Assembly: GCA_965238045.1 (NCBI GenBank)
Contig: CBDEGU010000012.1
Span: 2,542,001-2,606,000, forward strand
Source: CBDEGU01 sp965238045
Lineage (GTDB): Bacteria > Acidobacteriota > Terriglobia > Bryobacterales > UBA6623
Direction of reading: 5' to 3'
Length of the DNA stretch: 64,000 nt
The position numbers and the translations under genes are program-made. Below are positions 9,614-17,735 of this stretch, piece after piece. The notes beneath the pieces are model-generated. The model had not been told where the DNA came from, searched no databases, and saw only the letters and a list, made by a program, of their open reading frames with translations. How positions within the stretch are numbered: position 1 is the first letter of the stretch; the number at the start of each line of letters is the position of its first letter.

Positions 9614-10488
9614 TACTAGTCCGATGGCATTTGCCAAGAAGTAGCTCTGAGCCAGGTTCCACTTGATCGCGTCTGACTGAGGATGTTTTTCGCTGAGAAA
9701 AGCTATAACCGCGCTTTCAAGGACCGAGGGGTCAATTTCAGGATAATTGCTCTTCGTGCGCGCGATGGCCGCCCCTACCGTGGTCTCACAAGCGAGATCA
9801 GTAGCCCGGACCTCGCCTTTTAGGTGCCTAACGTAAGTCTCGCTCAGTGAAGAGAAGAGCAACGAAACACAGTACAAAAAAGCAGCTTCATAACTACCGA
9901 TCTCTGTGGGCTCATACTTAAGACCTCGACGGACCGTATCCCTGAGACGGTTCTCAGCCTCTTGCTGGCTAGCCCACAGCTCTTGCTCAGCAGACTGCGT
10001 AAGCTTGTATCGCGCCCCGCGACCCTCACCTGACCTCGCAACACGCCCTTGCGATACGAGCCGTTCCAGGGAGCCCTTGAGGTCCCCGCGCATGATGACT
10101 GGACGATCACCTGAAAACGAGACAACCCCCTGGCGCTCAATCTCCAGGACGGTCAAGCCTCCTTCCGACTCCTCCAGCAACAGGTTCTGCTGTACTATGT
10201 TGTCGATTGCGGTATCCCGCAAGGGTTGGGTCTCCGGAGAGAACCGAAGGCGCGCGGACAGCAGTGCTGAACGTCGAATGGCCAGCTGGTCACCGCGCTG
10301 GGACCCGCTCATGTTCGAGGATTCGTCCCTCCCCGTGATGCTTACTGCCGCAGCCGACATAGGTTTTCGCGCCCCCCCCTCGGTCACCGTACCTACTACC
10401 ACATCTCCCTTACGATTTTCAACAAGTATACCATATATCGACCAACGTCTGGGGTAGTACCACTACCTATCCAACTGACGACGCTGAT

Positions 10489-10560
10489 AAACCGGAAACC
10501 GGCGGAGGGGGAAACCGGGGGAAACCGGGGGAAACCGGGGGAAACCGGCGGAAACCGGGA
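10489..10560. repeat. decamer tandem array GGGGGAAACC
   Basis: About seven units of a 10-bp GAAACCGGGG repeat; three consecutive units at 10511-10540 are perfect. The array runs directly into the RAYT end motif AAACCGGGACAGCCTCA (10552-10568). Copy 1 of the RAYT has a degenerate form of the same array in the same position. Confidence 0.85.
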
Positions 10561-10569
10561 CAGCCTCAA

Positions 10570-11079
10570 TTATGACGCCTGAGACGCGTGCAGAGCTAGC
10601 GTGACTGGGGATTTCTTCGGGGGCCGATCGGGGGGACGCAGGCGCAGATCGTTCCCTGTCTCGGCCTCCAGTTCGCTGATAACCTCTTGATTTGCCATTG
10701 GTTTACCGGAATGTGTCGCCGTTCGCAACTGCTCGGCCCAATCGCCGTCGGCGGCCCATCCCTGGTGCAATACCCCTTCCCAGTCGTCGAGCGGGCAGAC
10801 CTCGCGCCAGAGATCCAGATCGAGCAGGCCAGCCGGATCGCGGCCGGTCAGGTGAGCCCGTGCGCTCGACCAGGCGTAGTCTGGGGCTTGTTCGGCCAGG
10901 TTCGCGCGCACCGGATTTAAGCCGGCGTAACAAAGGGCTCGCGTCAGATGCTCGCGGCCCAGCGGGGCTGAGTAAAAACGGTTCTGCCAGAGATGGCCGG
11001 AGCGCCGGCGGACGGTGTTGAAGTAATGGCTGTAGGAGTTGTGAGCGCGTCCAAAGCCCCTGGCCATCGAGCCGGAACG
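10570..11079 (-). pseudogene. truncated RAYT transposase, copy 2
   Basis: It is nearly identical to 6102-6610 (constant offset of 4468 bp) from the stop codon up to residue SMARGFGRAHNSY. Upstream of 11079 the similarity ends abruptly, so the N-terminal third with the HUH motif is gone and the protein cannot be a functional transposase. An open frame continues upstream to 11271 through unrelated sequence. Only the left terminal motif (10552-10568) is present; the right one is lost. Confidence 0.85.
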
Positions 11080-11342
11080 AGCACCGCGGACCGCACTAGG
11101 TGCCGTCATTTGGTCAGGCGTTCCCACGCTGGATCCCGCCCGGAAACGAGCCGGAGTTCGCATCGAAAGCGATCGTTTCCGATCCGTCTCGGTCCGCAAG
11201 ATCCCGTCCACCTCTCTAGCTTTCCGCCTTCCAGAGGATCTTTCTACTTTGCTCCGATAGGATTTTCTCACTTTGCGCCGACAAACCGGCGGCCCAGTGT
11301 TGACCAGATCCGCGAACTTGCCTAGAATGAAATGAAGTTCGT

Positions 11343-11417
11343 GGCGCTATCGTCTAAGGGTTAGGACAGGGCCCTCTCAAGGCTCAGATACGGGTTCGAA
11401 TCCCGTTAGCGCTGCCA
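11343..11417 (+). tRNA. tRNA-Glu (CTC anticodon)
   Basis: A 75-nt cloverleaf with CCA encoded. The acceptor arm GGCGCTA pairs with TAGCGCT, the anticodon arm loop is CTCTCAA (anticodon CTC) and the T arm is CGGGTTCGAATCCCG. The gene is intact and lies next to the 3' end of a tyrosine integrase gene, so its 3' end is the likely attachment site of the following island. The 263 bp between the RAYT fragment and this tRNA hold no gene I can see. Confidence 0.93.
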
Positions 11418-12034
11418 TCGCTTCCTTTTGTTTTCAGTAACTTAACCACGTGAAGAGCCCCAACGTGCTGCCATATGCTGCCATGCGCTCCGCGCCAGCT
11501 TTTTCACTGTCGAACGGCTTTGCTTTGTACCGTGCTTGCCATTCGGGCATCCCAGGCCTCGGCGGCGGCGATTTCGTCGGTGGAAAGAGCGTGCGCGTAG
11601 ATAGACGCGGTGACGTGGGTGTTGGTGTGGCCTAGCCTCTTCGAGACGGTCGGGAGGGGTACTCCAGCGGACAGGAGTTCGCTTCCGTGGCTGTGCCGCA
11701 ACGAATGAAGTCCGATGCCCCTCAGTCCGCATGTGCTGGCAAGCAGGCAGACTTTGGCGGTGACAGAGCCGGGTTTCAGGTAGCCGCCTTCCGGTGCGGC
11801 GAACACCAGGTCAAGATCGGAGCGATAGGCTTCTCGGAACGCTTCCCGCAACTGTTGTTGATTCCGGCGGTGCTCCTCCAGGACTGCGATTGCCGAGGCT
11901 GGCAAGGGGACTCGTCGAGTCCTGCCGTTCTTGGGGCTCTTGACGCGCAACCCGACCCTGGTTTGCTCGGTAGTGTCTCAGTTTGATTATTCGGGCCATT
12001 GTGTCGGATCTGTAGGATGTGTTAGACTCTCTAC

Positions 12035-12271
12035 GTGGCTAGAGGACCGAACGGAGAATGGAGACCCACCGGCGACGTAGCGTGTGCCGTTCACGTCGGA
12101 CGCATTGCAACTGGAGAGATCGAAGACGACGACCATGAGTTGAGGCCAGACCCCCCAGATTACAAGCGCGAACGGGCCAAGCTGGGCGGGAAAGCTCGCA
12201 CTGAATCTCTCACGCCAGAACGCCGAAGAGAGATCGCTAAGGCTGCTGCGGCGGCTCGGTGGAATCCGTAG
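12035..12271 (+). CDS. small basic protein, IS passenger (unknown function)
   Basis: 78 residues from GTG 12035. An acidic middle (IEDDDHEL) is followed by a basic C-terminal motif GGKARTESLTPERRREIAKA and then AAAARW. This motif is common in small uncharacterised bacterial proteins and resembles a nucleic-acid-binding helix. It lies just inside the left end of the IS and overlaps the convergent passenger gene by 35 bp at its 3' end. I cannot assign a function. Confidence 0.55.
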   Translation: MARGPNGEWRPTGDVACAVHVGRIATGEIEDDDHELRPDPPDYKRERAKLGGKARTESLTPERRREIAKAAAAARWNP

Positions 12272-12605
12272 ATCCCGGCAATCGCCACACCCCCCCTTTC
12301 CCGACAACCTTTCCACGCTTCCGCAGACGATATAAGGCCGCAGCCATTGTATGCCTAGATGTTTCGTGTTGTCGCACAACGCGCTCATAAATCTCGTTCG
12401 TCTTCATTGGCCGTTCACCCAAGACATGGACAAGGGTATCAGCCAGTGTTACGCCATTCGTGGCTATGGGTTTCTTAGGTGAAATCTTTTCTCGGATAGA
12501 TTCAGAGTCGATTCCATCGATAACCTCGAGTGCCGACAGAAGCGATTCGCGTTGCTTGTCAAGCTCAGCTAGCTTCGATTTTATGGATGCCCTGTAGTCG
12601 GTCAT
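12237..12605 (-). CDS. winged-helix-like DNA-binding protein, IS passenger
   Basis: 122 residues from ATG 12605, with a good GGAGG ribosome site 10 nt upstream on the minus strand. An N-terminal coiled segment (SIKSKLAELDKQRESLLSAL) is followed by a C-terminal winged-helix-like domain (MKTNEIYERVVRQHETSRHT, then LYRLRKRGKVVGKGGVWRL). It resembles small HTH regulators found in phages and plasmids. It may regulate the transposase or confer a separate trait; nothing decides this. Confidence 0.6.
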   Translation of the reverse strand: MTDYRASIKSKLAELDKQRESLLSALEVIDGIDSESIREKISPKKPIATNGVTLADTLVHVLGERPMKTNEIYERVVRQHETSRHTMAAALYRLRKRGKVVGKGGVWRLPGSTDSTEPPQQP

Positions 12606-12653
12606 TTTGCACAAACCTCCCCTTCTGTGATAAAATAGTTTTGGTAGTTTTGT

Positions 12654-12685
12654 GGGGGGGGGGGGGGTCGGTTTCCCGACCCCCC
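12654..12685. other. G14 tract and GC-rich hairpin
   Basis: Fourteen consecutive G (12654-12667) run into a hairpin with 9-bp stem GGGGGGTCG / CGACCCCCC (12662-12670 and 12677-12685). It sits between the divergent passenger gene and the transposase and could act as a weak terminator or insulator. The homopolymer is also a likely site of sequencing error. Confidence 0.4.
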
Positions 12686-12840
12686 TTTCACCCGCGAAGG
12701 GTGTTGTCTATCTCATAGGCATCACCTGCCTTTCCTGGGCCGCGCACCGTGATCGGTCAAAATCTAGGGTGCGCGGCCCTTCTGTCTACCCGGTAGTGTA
12801 TCACGAGTGGAACCACATTACAAGTTCCTCGCGCCAAAAC

Positions 12841-12869
12841 TTGACATCTCTGCTTGCTTGGTGTATCAT
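12841..12869 (+). promoter_or_regulatory. sigma-70 promoter of the IS1-type transposase
   Basis: A perfect -35 box TTGACA (12841-12846) is separated by 17 bp from a -10 box TATCAT (12864-12869). The expected transcription start is at about 12876, which is exactly the ATG of the transposase, so the message is probably leaderless. Confidence 0.7.
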
Positions 12870-12875
12870 ATAGAT

Positions 12876-13748
12876 ATGCACAGGTTAACGACAGAGAAGC
12901 GGGCAAAGATCATCAGGCTACTGGTAGAGGGTACTTCACTCCGTTCCATCAGCCGCGTTGAGGACGTGTCGATCAACACCGTCTCGAAGCTGCTGATCGA
13001 AGCGGGTGAGGCGTGCGTCAACTACCACAACTCCCATGTCCGCGGCGTGCGCTCCAAGCGTGTGCAGGTTGATGAGATATGGCAGTTCTGCTATGCCAAG
13101 GAAAAGAACCTGGGGAGGGCCAAGGCCGCGCCGGAGGGATCGGGCGACACCTGGACCTGGACAGCGATTGACGCCGATTCCAAGCTGATCGTTTCATGGT
13201 TGCTGGGAGAGCGCGACAGCCGCTCCGCCTATCGCTTCATTGCGGACCTGGCCGAGCGGCTCACCGATCGCGTGCAACTCACCTCAGACGGCCTCGGCCT
13301 CTACAGGTGGGCCGTGGAGTGGGTGTTCGGATCGGACGTCGACTACGCCCAGCTCGTGAAGATTTTCGGTGCGCCCGTCGAGGGAGAGAAACGCTACAGC
13401 CCCGCCACCTGCAAGGGCACCAAGCGATCCGCCGTGATGGGCAACCCCGACCCCGACCACGTCTCCACTTCCTATGTCGAGCGGCACAATCTTACCATGC
13501 GGATGTCGATGCGCCGCTTCACCCGCCTCACCAATGCGTTCTCGAAAAAACTCCGCAACCACGCCGCCGCCCTTGCGCTATACTTTGTCCACTACAATTA
13601 CTGCCGGACTCACAAGACCCTTCGCGTGACGCCCGCCATGGAAGCCGGATTAGCCTCGGTGCGCCGCGATGCAGAGTGGATCGTGGGACTGGTCGACGCC
13701 GCGGCGCCGACACCAGCAAAGCCCGGACCGAAGCCAAAGTCAAACTGA
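12876..13748 (+). CDS. IS1-family transposase
   Basis: 290 residues from ATG 12876 (MHRLTTEKRAKIIRLL). An N-terminal helix-turn-helix (EGTSLRSISRVEDVSINTVS) recognises the ends. The DDE-type core shows QVDEIWQFCY (Asp), LTSDGLGLYRWAV (Asp) and TSYVERHNLTMRM (Glu), typical of IS1 InsB-like enzymes. Unlike IS1 itself it is one continuous frame without programmed frameshifting. A promoter placed for leaderless transcription supports this start; an in-frame upstream extension to 12807 would overlap the promoter. The C-terminal tail is Pro/Lys-rich. Confidence 0.9.
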   Translation: MHRLTTEKRAKIIRLLVEGTSLRSISRVEDVSINTVSKLLIEAGEACVNYHNSHVRGVRSKRVQVDEIWQFCYAKEKNLGRAKAAPEGSGDTWTWTAIDADSKLIVSWLLGERDSRSAYRFIADLAERLTDRVQLTSDGLGLYRWAVEWVFGSDVDYAQLVKIFGAPVEGEKRYSPATCKGTKRSAVMGNPDPDHVSTSYVERHNLTMRMSMRRFTRLTNAFSKKLRNHAAALALYFVHYNYCRTHKTLRVTPAMEAGLASVRRDAEWIVGLVDAAAPTPAKPGPKPKSN

Positions 13749-14475
13749 GACACTACCGTTTGCTCTAGCGACTTCGAGATCACAACCAAGCCGTCCGTGG
13801 GGCTGACATCAGCCCAGGTGAGAGCCAATAACTCGCCTCGGCGGCATCCGGTAGCGGCGGCGGTCACAAGCAGCGCATGAAGCCAGGGGTGGCCGCGCGC
13901 GGCGTCGAACAGCCATTCGAGTTGTTGTCGCTCCGCAATCTTCCGCTCTTTCGTCTCGGCTTTCGGCAACTGGCAAGCAGTGGCAGGGTTGATGCGGAGC
14001 AGCTTCCAGCGAACGGCGGCGTTCAAGGCGCAATGCACAAGCCCCGCGACATGCCGTACGGTCTTCGGCGACAACGGACGCCCTTTTCTGCCGCCGCATC
14101 TCCTGAGCTTCGTGTAGAGCCGCTCCAGCTTGAGCGTTGATAGGTCGCTCAATTTTACGGTGCCAAGGTGAGGCAGCAGGTAGCTGTTGGCAAGCTCGCG
14201 GTATCTTTCGCTCGTCTTGGGCGAGCAATTTTGCTCGGCGTGCTGCTGGAGCCATTCTTCCATGAAGTCGGCCAGCGTGCGCGGGTCAGGTTTCGCCAGC
14301 AATCCCGTGGTGGCGTCTCGCAACACGCGGGCGAGTTCCCGGTCAGCATCCGCCTTGCGCGTGAAGCCGCTTCGGGAGATCCTTACGCGCTTGCCGGCAG
14401 CGTTGTGTTCCGCGTCAACCTGAAAGCACCAACAGGTCTTACCCGAGGAAAGTCTTCGCTTGAATGTTGTCCCTT

Positions 14476-15375
14476 TCATATCGCCACCCATCGCTTAATG
14501 GTCGTGATGCTGGAGTTGAGTTCTCGCGCGATGTCTCGAAGTGACGCCCCGCCGCCGCGAAGTTCGCGAGCGCGCTTCTGCCGCGCCCGGTAGGTACGCT
14601 GGCGGCAAGCGTTACCGCAGAAGGTCGAGTCGGCGCGCTTTTCTTCTGTCACCGTGAAGACCTTCCCGCATAACTCGCATCGGCCGAAAGATTTCTCGCC
14701 GTCGATTGTCTCGGCGACCTGGAGCCAGAGCGCCGATGCTAGTGAGGACGGTTGGAAACAGAGCTTCGACGAAAAATGCGTCGAGTCCCACACAAACCGC
14801 GCGGACACGTTATGCTCTCGCAACTTGGCATCTATGAACCGCTGGAGTACGAACGAGACCCCCTCGGAAAGCTTGCTCGTTGGCCGTCCGAATAGACTAC
14901 TAGGGTCCAGGATGTGTTCGTGATGAACGACGTAGTTCCCCAGGGGGCCACTGTAGCTCATTAACACCTGCTCAACGCGAAACCATTTCTTGAGCGTTCT
15001 TGCCGTCGCCTCCCACAACGTCACCGTGTCATGAAGGGCTTTGATCTCTCCCCGCCATCGGTACACCTGCTCGCCTCCCGCGAAAAAGGGGGCGAGGCCG
15101 ACCTGATCCGCGAACAGAAACCCAAATTCGGTAGCAAGGGATATGATCCTCTCCTCATTGGCCGGGTGCGCGTCGGCGAACCGCCAGAAGAGCGCAGGTT
15201 TTTCCATCGGATCGTATTTGCGGAACGCGTCCATCTCTGGGGTAGCCGTCGTTGCTATGAGATAGCGACCTGTCTTCGGATTCCCCAGTTGGCTGCCTAG
15301 GGGATCGGCTTTCCGAATATGATAGCCGCCAGCGTCAACTGTCTGTGTCCAGTCGATGGTTTTGTTGTTTTTCAT
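14476..15375 (-). CDS. zinc-finger/HTH protein of the island (unknown function)
   Basis: 299 residues. The N-terminal 200 residues match nothing I recognise. The C-terminus has a C-x2-C...C-x3-C zinc site (RCELCGKVF and STFCGNACRQRTYRARQ), followed by a helix-turn-helix-like end (GGASLRDIARELNSSITTIK). The fold of the tail suggests a DNA-binding regulator. It is transcribed leftward with int (ATGA overlap) and divergently from the AlpA-like gene across a 64-bp gap, which is where an island control switch would be expected. Confidence 0.65.
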   Translation of the reverse strand: MKNNKTIDWTQTVDAGGYHIRKADPLGSQLGNPKTGRYLIATTATPEMDAFRKYDPMEKPALFWRFADAHPANEERIISLATEFGFLFADQVGLAPFFAGGEQVYRWRGEIKALHDTVTLWEATARTLKKWFRVEQVLMSYSGPLGNYVVHHEHILDPSSLFGRPTSKLSEGVSFVLQRFIDAKLREHNVSARFVWDSTHFSSKLCFQPSSLASALWLQVAETIDGEKSFGRCELCGKVFTVTEEKRADSTFCGNACRQRTYRARQKRARELRGGGASLRDIARELNSSITTIKRWVAI

Positions 15376-15439
15376 GCGTTACGGCTATGTTAGCACAAAG
15401 CATCTTGAATGTCTGGGAATATTTGATAGAATCCGGTAC

Positions 15440-15679
15440 ATGAAAGAGACACCTACCACTATGATACCCGTCTCGACAGAGAAAGGCAACCGTGAACAGC
15501 AGGTGTATTCGGTTGCGGACGTTTGTGCGGCGACCGGCCTTTCTCGGAACTCTGTGTACAGGGGTATCCGCTGTCGCCAAATTCCGAGTTTGAAGGTGGG
15601 CGGTCGCTACATCTTGCCGCGACCGATGATCGACACTTGGCTCCGCCGTGGTTCCCAAGTGTCAACAGAGGCCTCGTGA
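15440..15679 (+). CDS. AlpA/excisionase-like helix-turn-helix protein
   Basis: 79 residues from ATG 15440. It has a MerR-like winged HTH (QVYSVADVCAATGLSRNSVY, then IPSLKVGGRYILPRPMIDTW), which is the HTH_17/excisionase family. In P4-like satellites and Gram-negative PICIs, AlpA activates or directs excision together with int. A plausible promoter (TTGAAT, 16-bp gap, TAGAAT) lies just upstream. The stop overlaps the next start (GTGA), so the rightward genes form an operon. An in-frame extension upstream to 15356 crosses the divergent promoter and was not used. Confidence 0.8.
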   Translation: MKETPTTMIPVSTEKGNREQQVYSVADVCAATGLSRNSVYRGIRCRQIPSLKVGGRYILPRPMIDTWLRRGSQVSTEAS

Positions 15680-16287
15680 CGCCGCGCGAATTGCTCGGCC
15701 GCGCGTCCATCGGGAACGTGTGGGCAGGGCTCGGCGGCGCTCCACTGCGGCGGAATCGGGCGTGCGCTTTTTGGCGAGGTTCCGAATCCTTTTCCGTTTC
15801 GATCTCGTGTGAACGGAACGTCTTTTTCGACTTCGGGCCCGGCGAGGGCGGCGGCGTGCTCCGGCTCATCGAGACAGCGCTGGGCTGTGACAGGCGCGAG
15901 GCGGTGGACTGGCTCGCGGCGTTCTGCAACGTCAGCCTTGACGATAGGCCGCTATCCATCGAGCGGCGCCGCGTGTGGCAGTGGAAACGCCGCAAAGCCG
16001 AGGCGCGTGCATCCGACTTGGTGCGGTGGCGGGAGGACCTTCTGTTCGAGCTTCGCCAACGTCGAGACGCAATATGGGAGTGCGTCCGCGCCGCGGAGCG
16101 CTTCGGCAAGGCTTTCGTGGGTGAACCTGGCCGCGACGATCTGTGGAACTTCGCTTTTGAGTGCATCGCCGAAGAGAAAGAAGGCGATCGGCTCGATAAT
16201 TGGGTAGCCAAAATCGAAGATATGACACCTGCCGAACTGATCGAGCTACGCGGCCGGATGGCCGCCAGGGAGGCGCTCGCAGCGTGA
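15676..16287 (+). CDS. primase zinc-domain-like (CHC2-like) protein
   Basis: 203 residues from GTG 15676, overlapping the previous stop. The segment CAFWRGSESFSVSISCERN followed by FFDFGPGEGGGVLRLIETALG and DRREAVDWLAAFCNV follows the pattern of primase CHC2 zinc-binding domains, but the usual zinc cysteines are mostly missing. The C-terminal half is charged and helical. It overlaps the helicase gene by 4 nt (GTGA), so the two probably form a split primase-helicase. Confidence in the gene is high; in the fold it is moderate. Confidence 0.65.
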   Translation: MTPRELLGRASIGNVWAGLGGAPLRRNRACAFWRGSESFSVSISCERNVFFDFGPGEGGGVLRLIETALGCDRREAVDWLAAFCNVSLDDRPLSIERRRVWQWKRRKAEARASDLVRWREDLLFELRQRRDAIWECVRAAERFGKAFVGEPGRDDLWNFAFECIAEEKEGDRLDNWVAKIEDMTPAELIELRGRMAAREALAA

Positions 16288-17729
16288 AGGTAGCAGAATT
16301 CCAACGCCAAGCCGAGCGCGAGTTCCAAGCGCAGGCGGAGCCGTCGTCTTCACCGGCTGAACCCGCCGAGATGCCCCGCATTCTCGACCCGAGCGACCCG
16401 CTGGCGACAGCGCGGCGCTTTGTAGCGGAAAAGTACACACGAGGCAACCGCCCAATTCTATTTCGTCACAATGGTGACTTTTTCCGATGGGTTCGCTCCC
16501 ACTATACCGTCGTGAGTGAGACCGAATTGCGCGCGCAAATCTACGAGTTCTGCGAGTCTGCCAAAAGGCAGGCGACAGGTGAGAAACTGGACCCATTCAA
16601 GCCGAGCCAGCGGCGGATCGGTGAAATACTCGATGCCCTGCGTAGTGCTGTTCATCTCGCCGATGAATACGCCGCGCCTTGCTGGCTTGAGCAGGTTTGT
16701 GACCTGGAGCCGCGCGACTTACTGCCGTGTGGCAACGGGCTGGTTCACCTGCCCGAAAACCGTCTGCTCGGCCACGATCAGGACTTCTTCAATACTTCGG
16801 CGCTGGACGCGGCATTCGATCCCGATGCGCCGGAGCCGACGCTGTGGCTGCCGTTTCTTCGCCAACTGTGGGCGAATGACAGTGAGTCTGTTTCGACCTT
16901 GCAAGAGATCATGGGTTACCTGTTGACCCCGGACACCGCGCAACAGAAGATCTTTCTTCTCGTCGGCCCGAAGCGCTCAGGAAAAGGCACGATCGCGCGG
17001 GTGATAACCGCGCTGCTGGGCAAACAGAACGTGGCATCCCCCACGCTCGCATCGCTCAGTAATAATTTCGGACTCGCTCCGCTGATCGGCAAGCCACTCG
17101 CCGTCATCGCTGATGCCCGTATCGGCGGCCGGACAGACCAGGCGACCGTAGTTGAAAACTTGCTCAACATCTCCGGGGAAGACGCCCGCACGGTCGATCG
17201 GAAGCATCAAACCCCGTGGACCGGGACGCTGCCGACGCGCTTTCTTCTGCTGACAAACGAGCTGCCGCGCCTTGCCGATGCGTCCGGCGCGCTCGCTGGC
17301 CGTCTCATCGTCCTGGTACTAACCAAGAGTTTCTACGGCACTGAGGATACCGGCTTGACGGGAAAGCTTCTCGCCGAACGCAACAGCATTTTGAGCTGGA
17401 CTATCCAAGGCCGCCGCAGGCTCCATGAACGCGGACGCTTCATCCAACCAGCTGCGTCGGCAGACGCACTAAGGGAAGTCGAAGACCTGGGTTCGCCGGT
17501 GGGAGCCTTCGTCCGGGAACGATGCCTGACCGAACCGGGTGCTGAGGTTTCCACAGATGATCTCTACAGCGCGTGGTCCGCTTTCTGTTCCGCGCAAGGA
17601 CACAAGTACGTGACCGCGCGAGAGACGTTTGGCCGGGATCTACGAGCAGTGGTGCCGATGATCGGAGTTCGCCAACGTCGGGAAGGATTCAAGGTTGTGA
17701 GACTTTACACGGGCATCGGACTGATCTGA
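16284..17729 (+). CDS. phage/plasmid primase-helicase, P4/D5 type
   Basis: 481 residues from GTG 16284. The N-terminal half contains a D5_N-like region (LDPFKPSQRRIGEILDALRS and the element LEPRDLLPCGNGLVHL). The superfamily 3 helicase core has a Walker A motif LLVGPKRSGKGTIARVI, Walker B-like AVIADARIGGRT, sensor motif RFLLLTNELPRL and the arginine region SGALAGRLIVL. Such proteins unwind the origin of satellites and phages such as P4. The iteron-like inverted repeat just after the stop is the natural candidate for its binding site. Confidence 0.88.
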   Translation: MKVAEFQRQAEREFQAQAEPSSSPAEPAEMPRILDPSDPLATARRFVAEKYTRGNRPILFRHNGDFFRWVRSHYTVVSETELRAQIYEFCESAKRQATGEKLDPFKPSQRRIGEILDALRSAVHLADEYAAPCWLEQVCDLEPRDLLPCGNGLVHLPENRLLGHDQDFFNTSALDAAFDPDAPEPTLWLPFLRQLWANDSESVSTLQEIMGYLLTPDTAQQKIFLLVGPKRSGKGTIARVITALLGKQNVASPTLASLSNNFGLAPLIGKPLAVIADARIGGRTDQATVVENLLNISGEDARTVDRKHQTPWTGTLPTRFLLLTNELPRLADASGALAGRLIVLVLTKSFYGTEDTGLTGKLLAERNSILSWTIQGRRRLHERGRFIQPAASADALREVEDLGSPVGAFVRERCLTEPGAEVSTDDLYSAWSAFCSAQGHKYVTARETFGRDLRAVVPMIGVRQRREGFKVVRLYTGIGLI

Positions 17730-17735
17730 GTGAGT

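Larger units (their letters stand above)
7055..10402 (-). pseudogene. winged-helix / PIN nuclease / membrane protein gene split by an IS630 element
   Basis: Two open pieces (10402-9614 and 8388-7055) rejoin in frame if the IS630 at 8389-9613 and one TA are removed. The junction then reads ...NAIGLV-LDTSGRLL... and the product is about 706 residues from a GTG at 10402, with ATG at 10360 as the alternative start. Residues 60-140 look like a winged helix (SLERLVSQGRVARSGEGRG). Residues 280-460 form a PIN domain with all four acidic residues: D284 (YLDTN), E325 (LDEL), D433 (LHDA) and D457 (LDTS). A Lys/Glu-rich helical stretch and two membrane helices (about 640-690) end the protein. PIN domains are usually RNases; the role of this combination is unknown to me. 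Today the downstream half could only start at TTG 8329. Confidence 0.85.
11969..13757. mobile_element. IS1-type insertion sequence with two passenger genes (1789 bp)
   Basis: Perfect 18-bp terminal inverted repeats (GGTAGTGTCTCAGTTTGA) lie at 11969-11986 and 13740-13757. The 8-bp target duplication GTTTGCTC flanks them at 11961-11968 and 13758-13765. Besides the transposase, the element carries a small basic protein gene and a winged-helix-type gene. At 1.8 kb it is much longer than classical IS1 (about 0.77 kb). Confidence 0.92.
11504..14479 (-). pseudogene. int: tyrosine integrase interrupted by an IS1-type element
   Basis: The N-terminal piece (14479 to 13758) and C-terminal piece (11960 to 11504) join in frame after removing the IS and one 8-bp target copy, giving 392 residues with ...KSLEQTRVGLRVKSPKNG at the junction. 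The N-terminal part has an arm-binding region and a SAM-like core-binding domain (TLADFMEEWLQQH). The catalytic domain has TGCRRGELLAL (first Arg), LHSLRHSHGSELL (His-x-x-Arg), RLGHTN and the nucleophile in SIYAHAL. ATG 14479 overlaps the stop of the upstream zinc-finger gene (ATGA). The intact gene would insert the island at tRNA-Glu. Confidence 0.92.

Noticed and set aside
10489..10560. CRISPR or coding repeat
   Set aside because: A 10-bp perfect tandem array with no spacers and no open protein; it belongs to the RAYT end.
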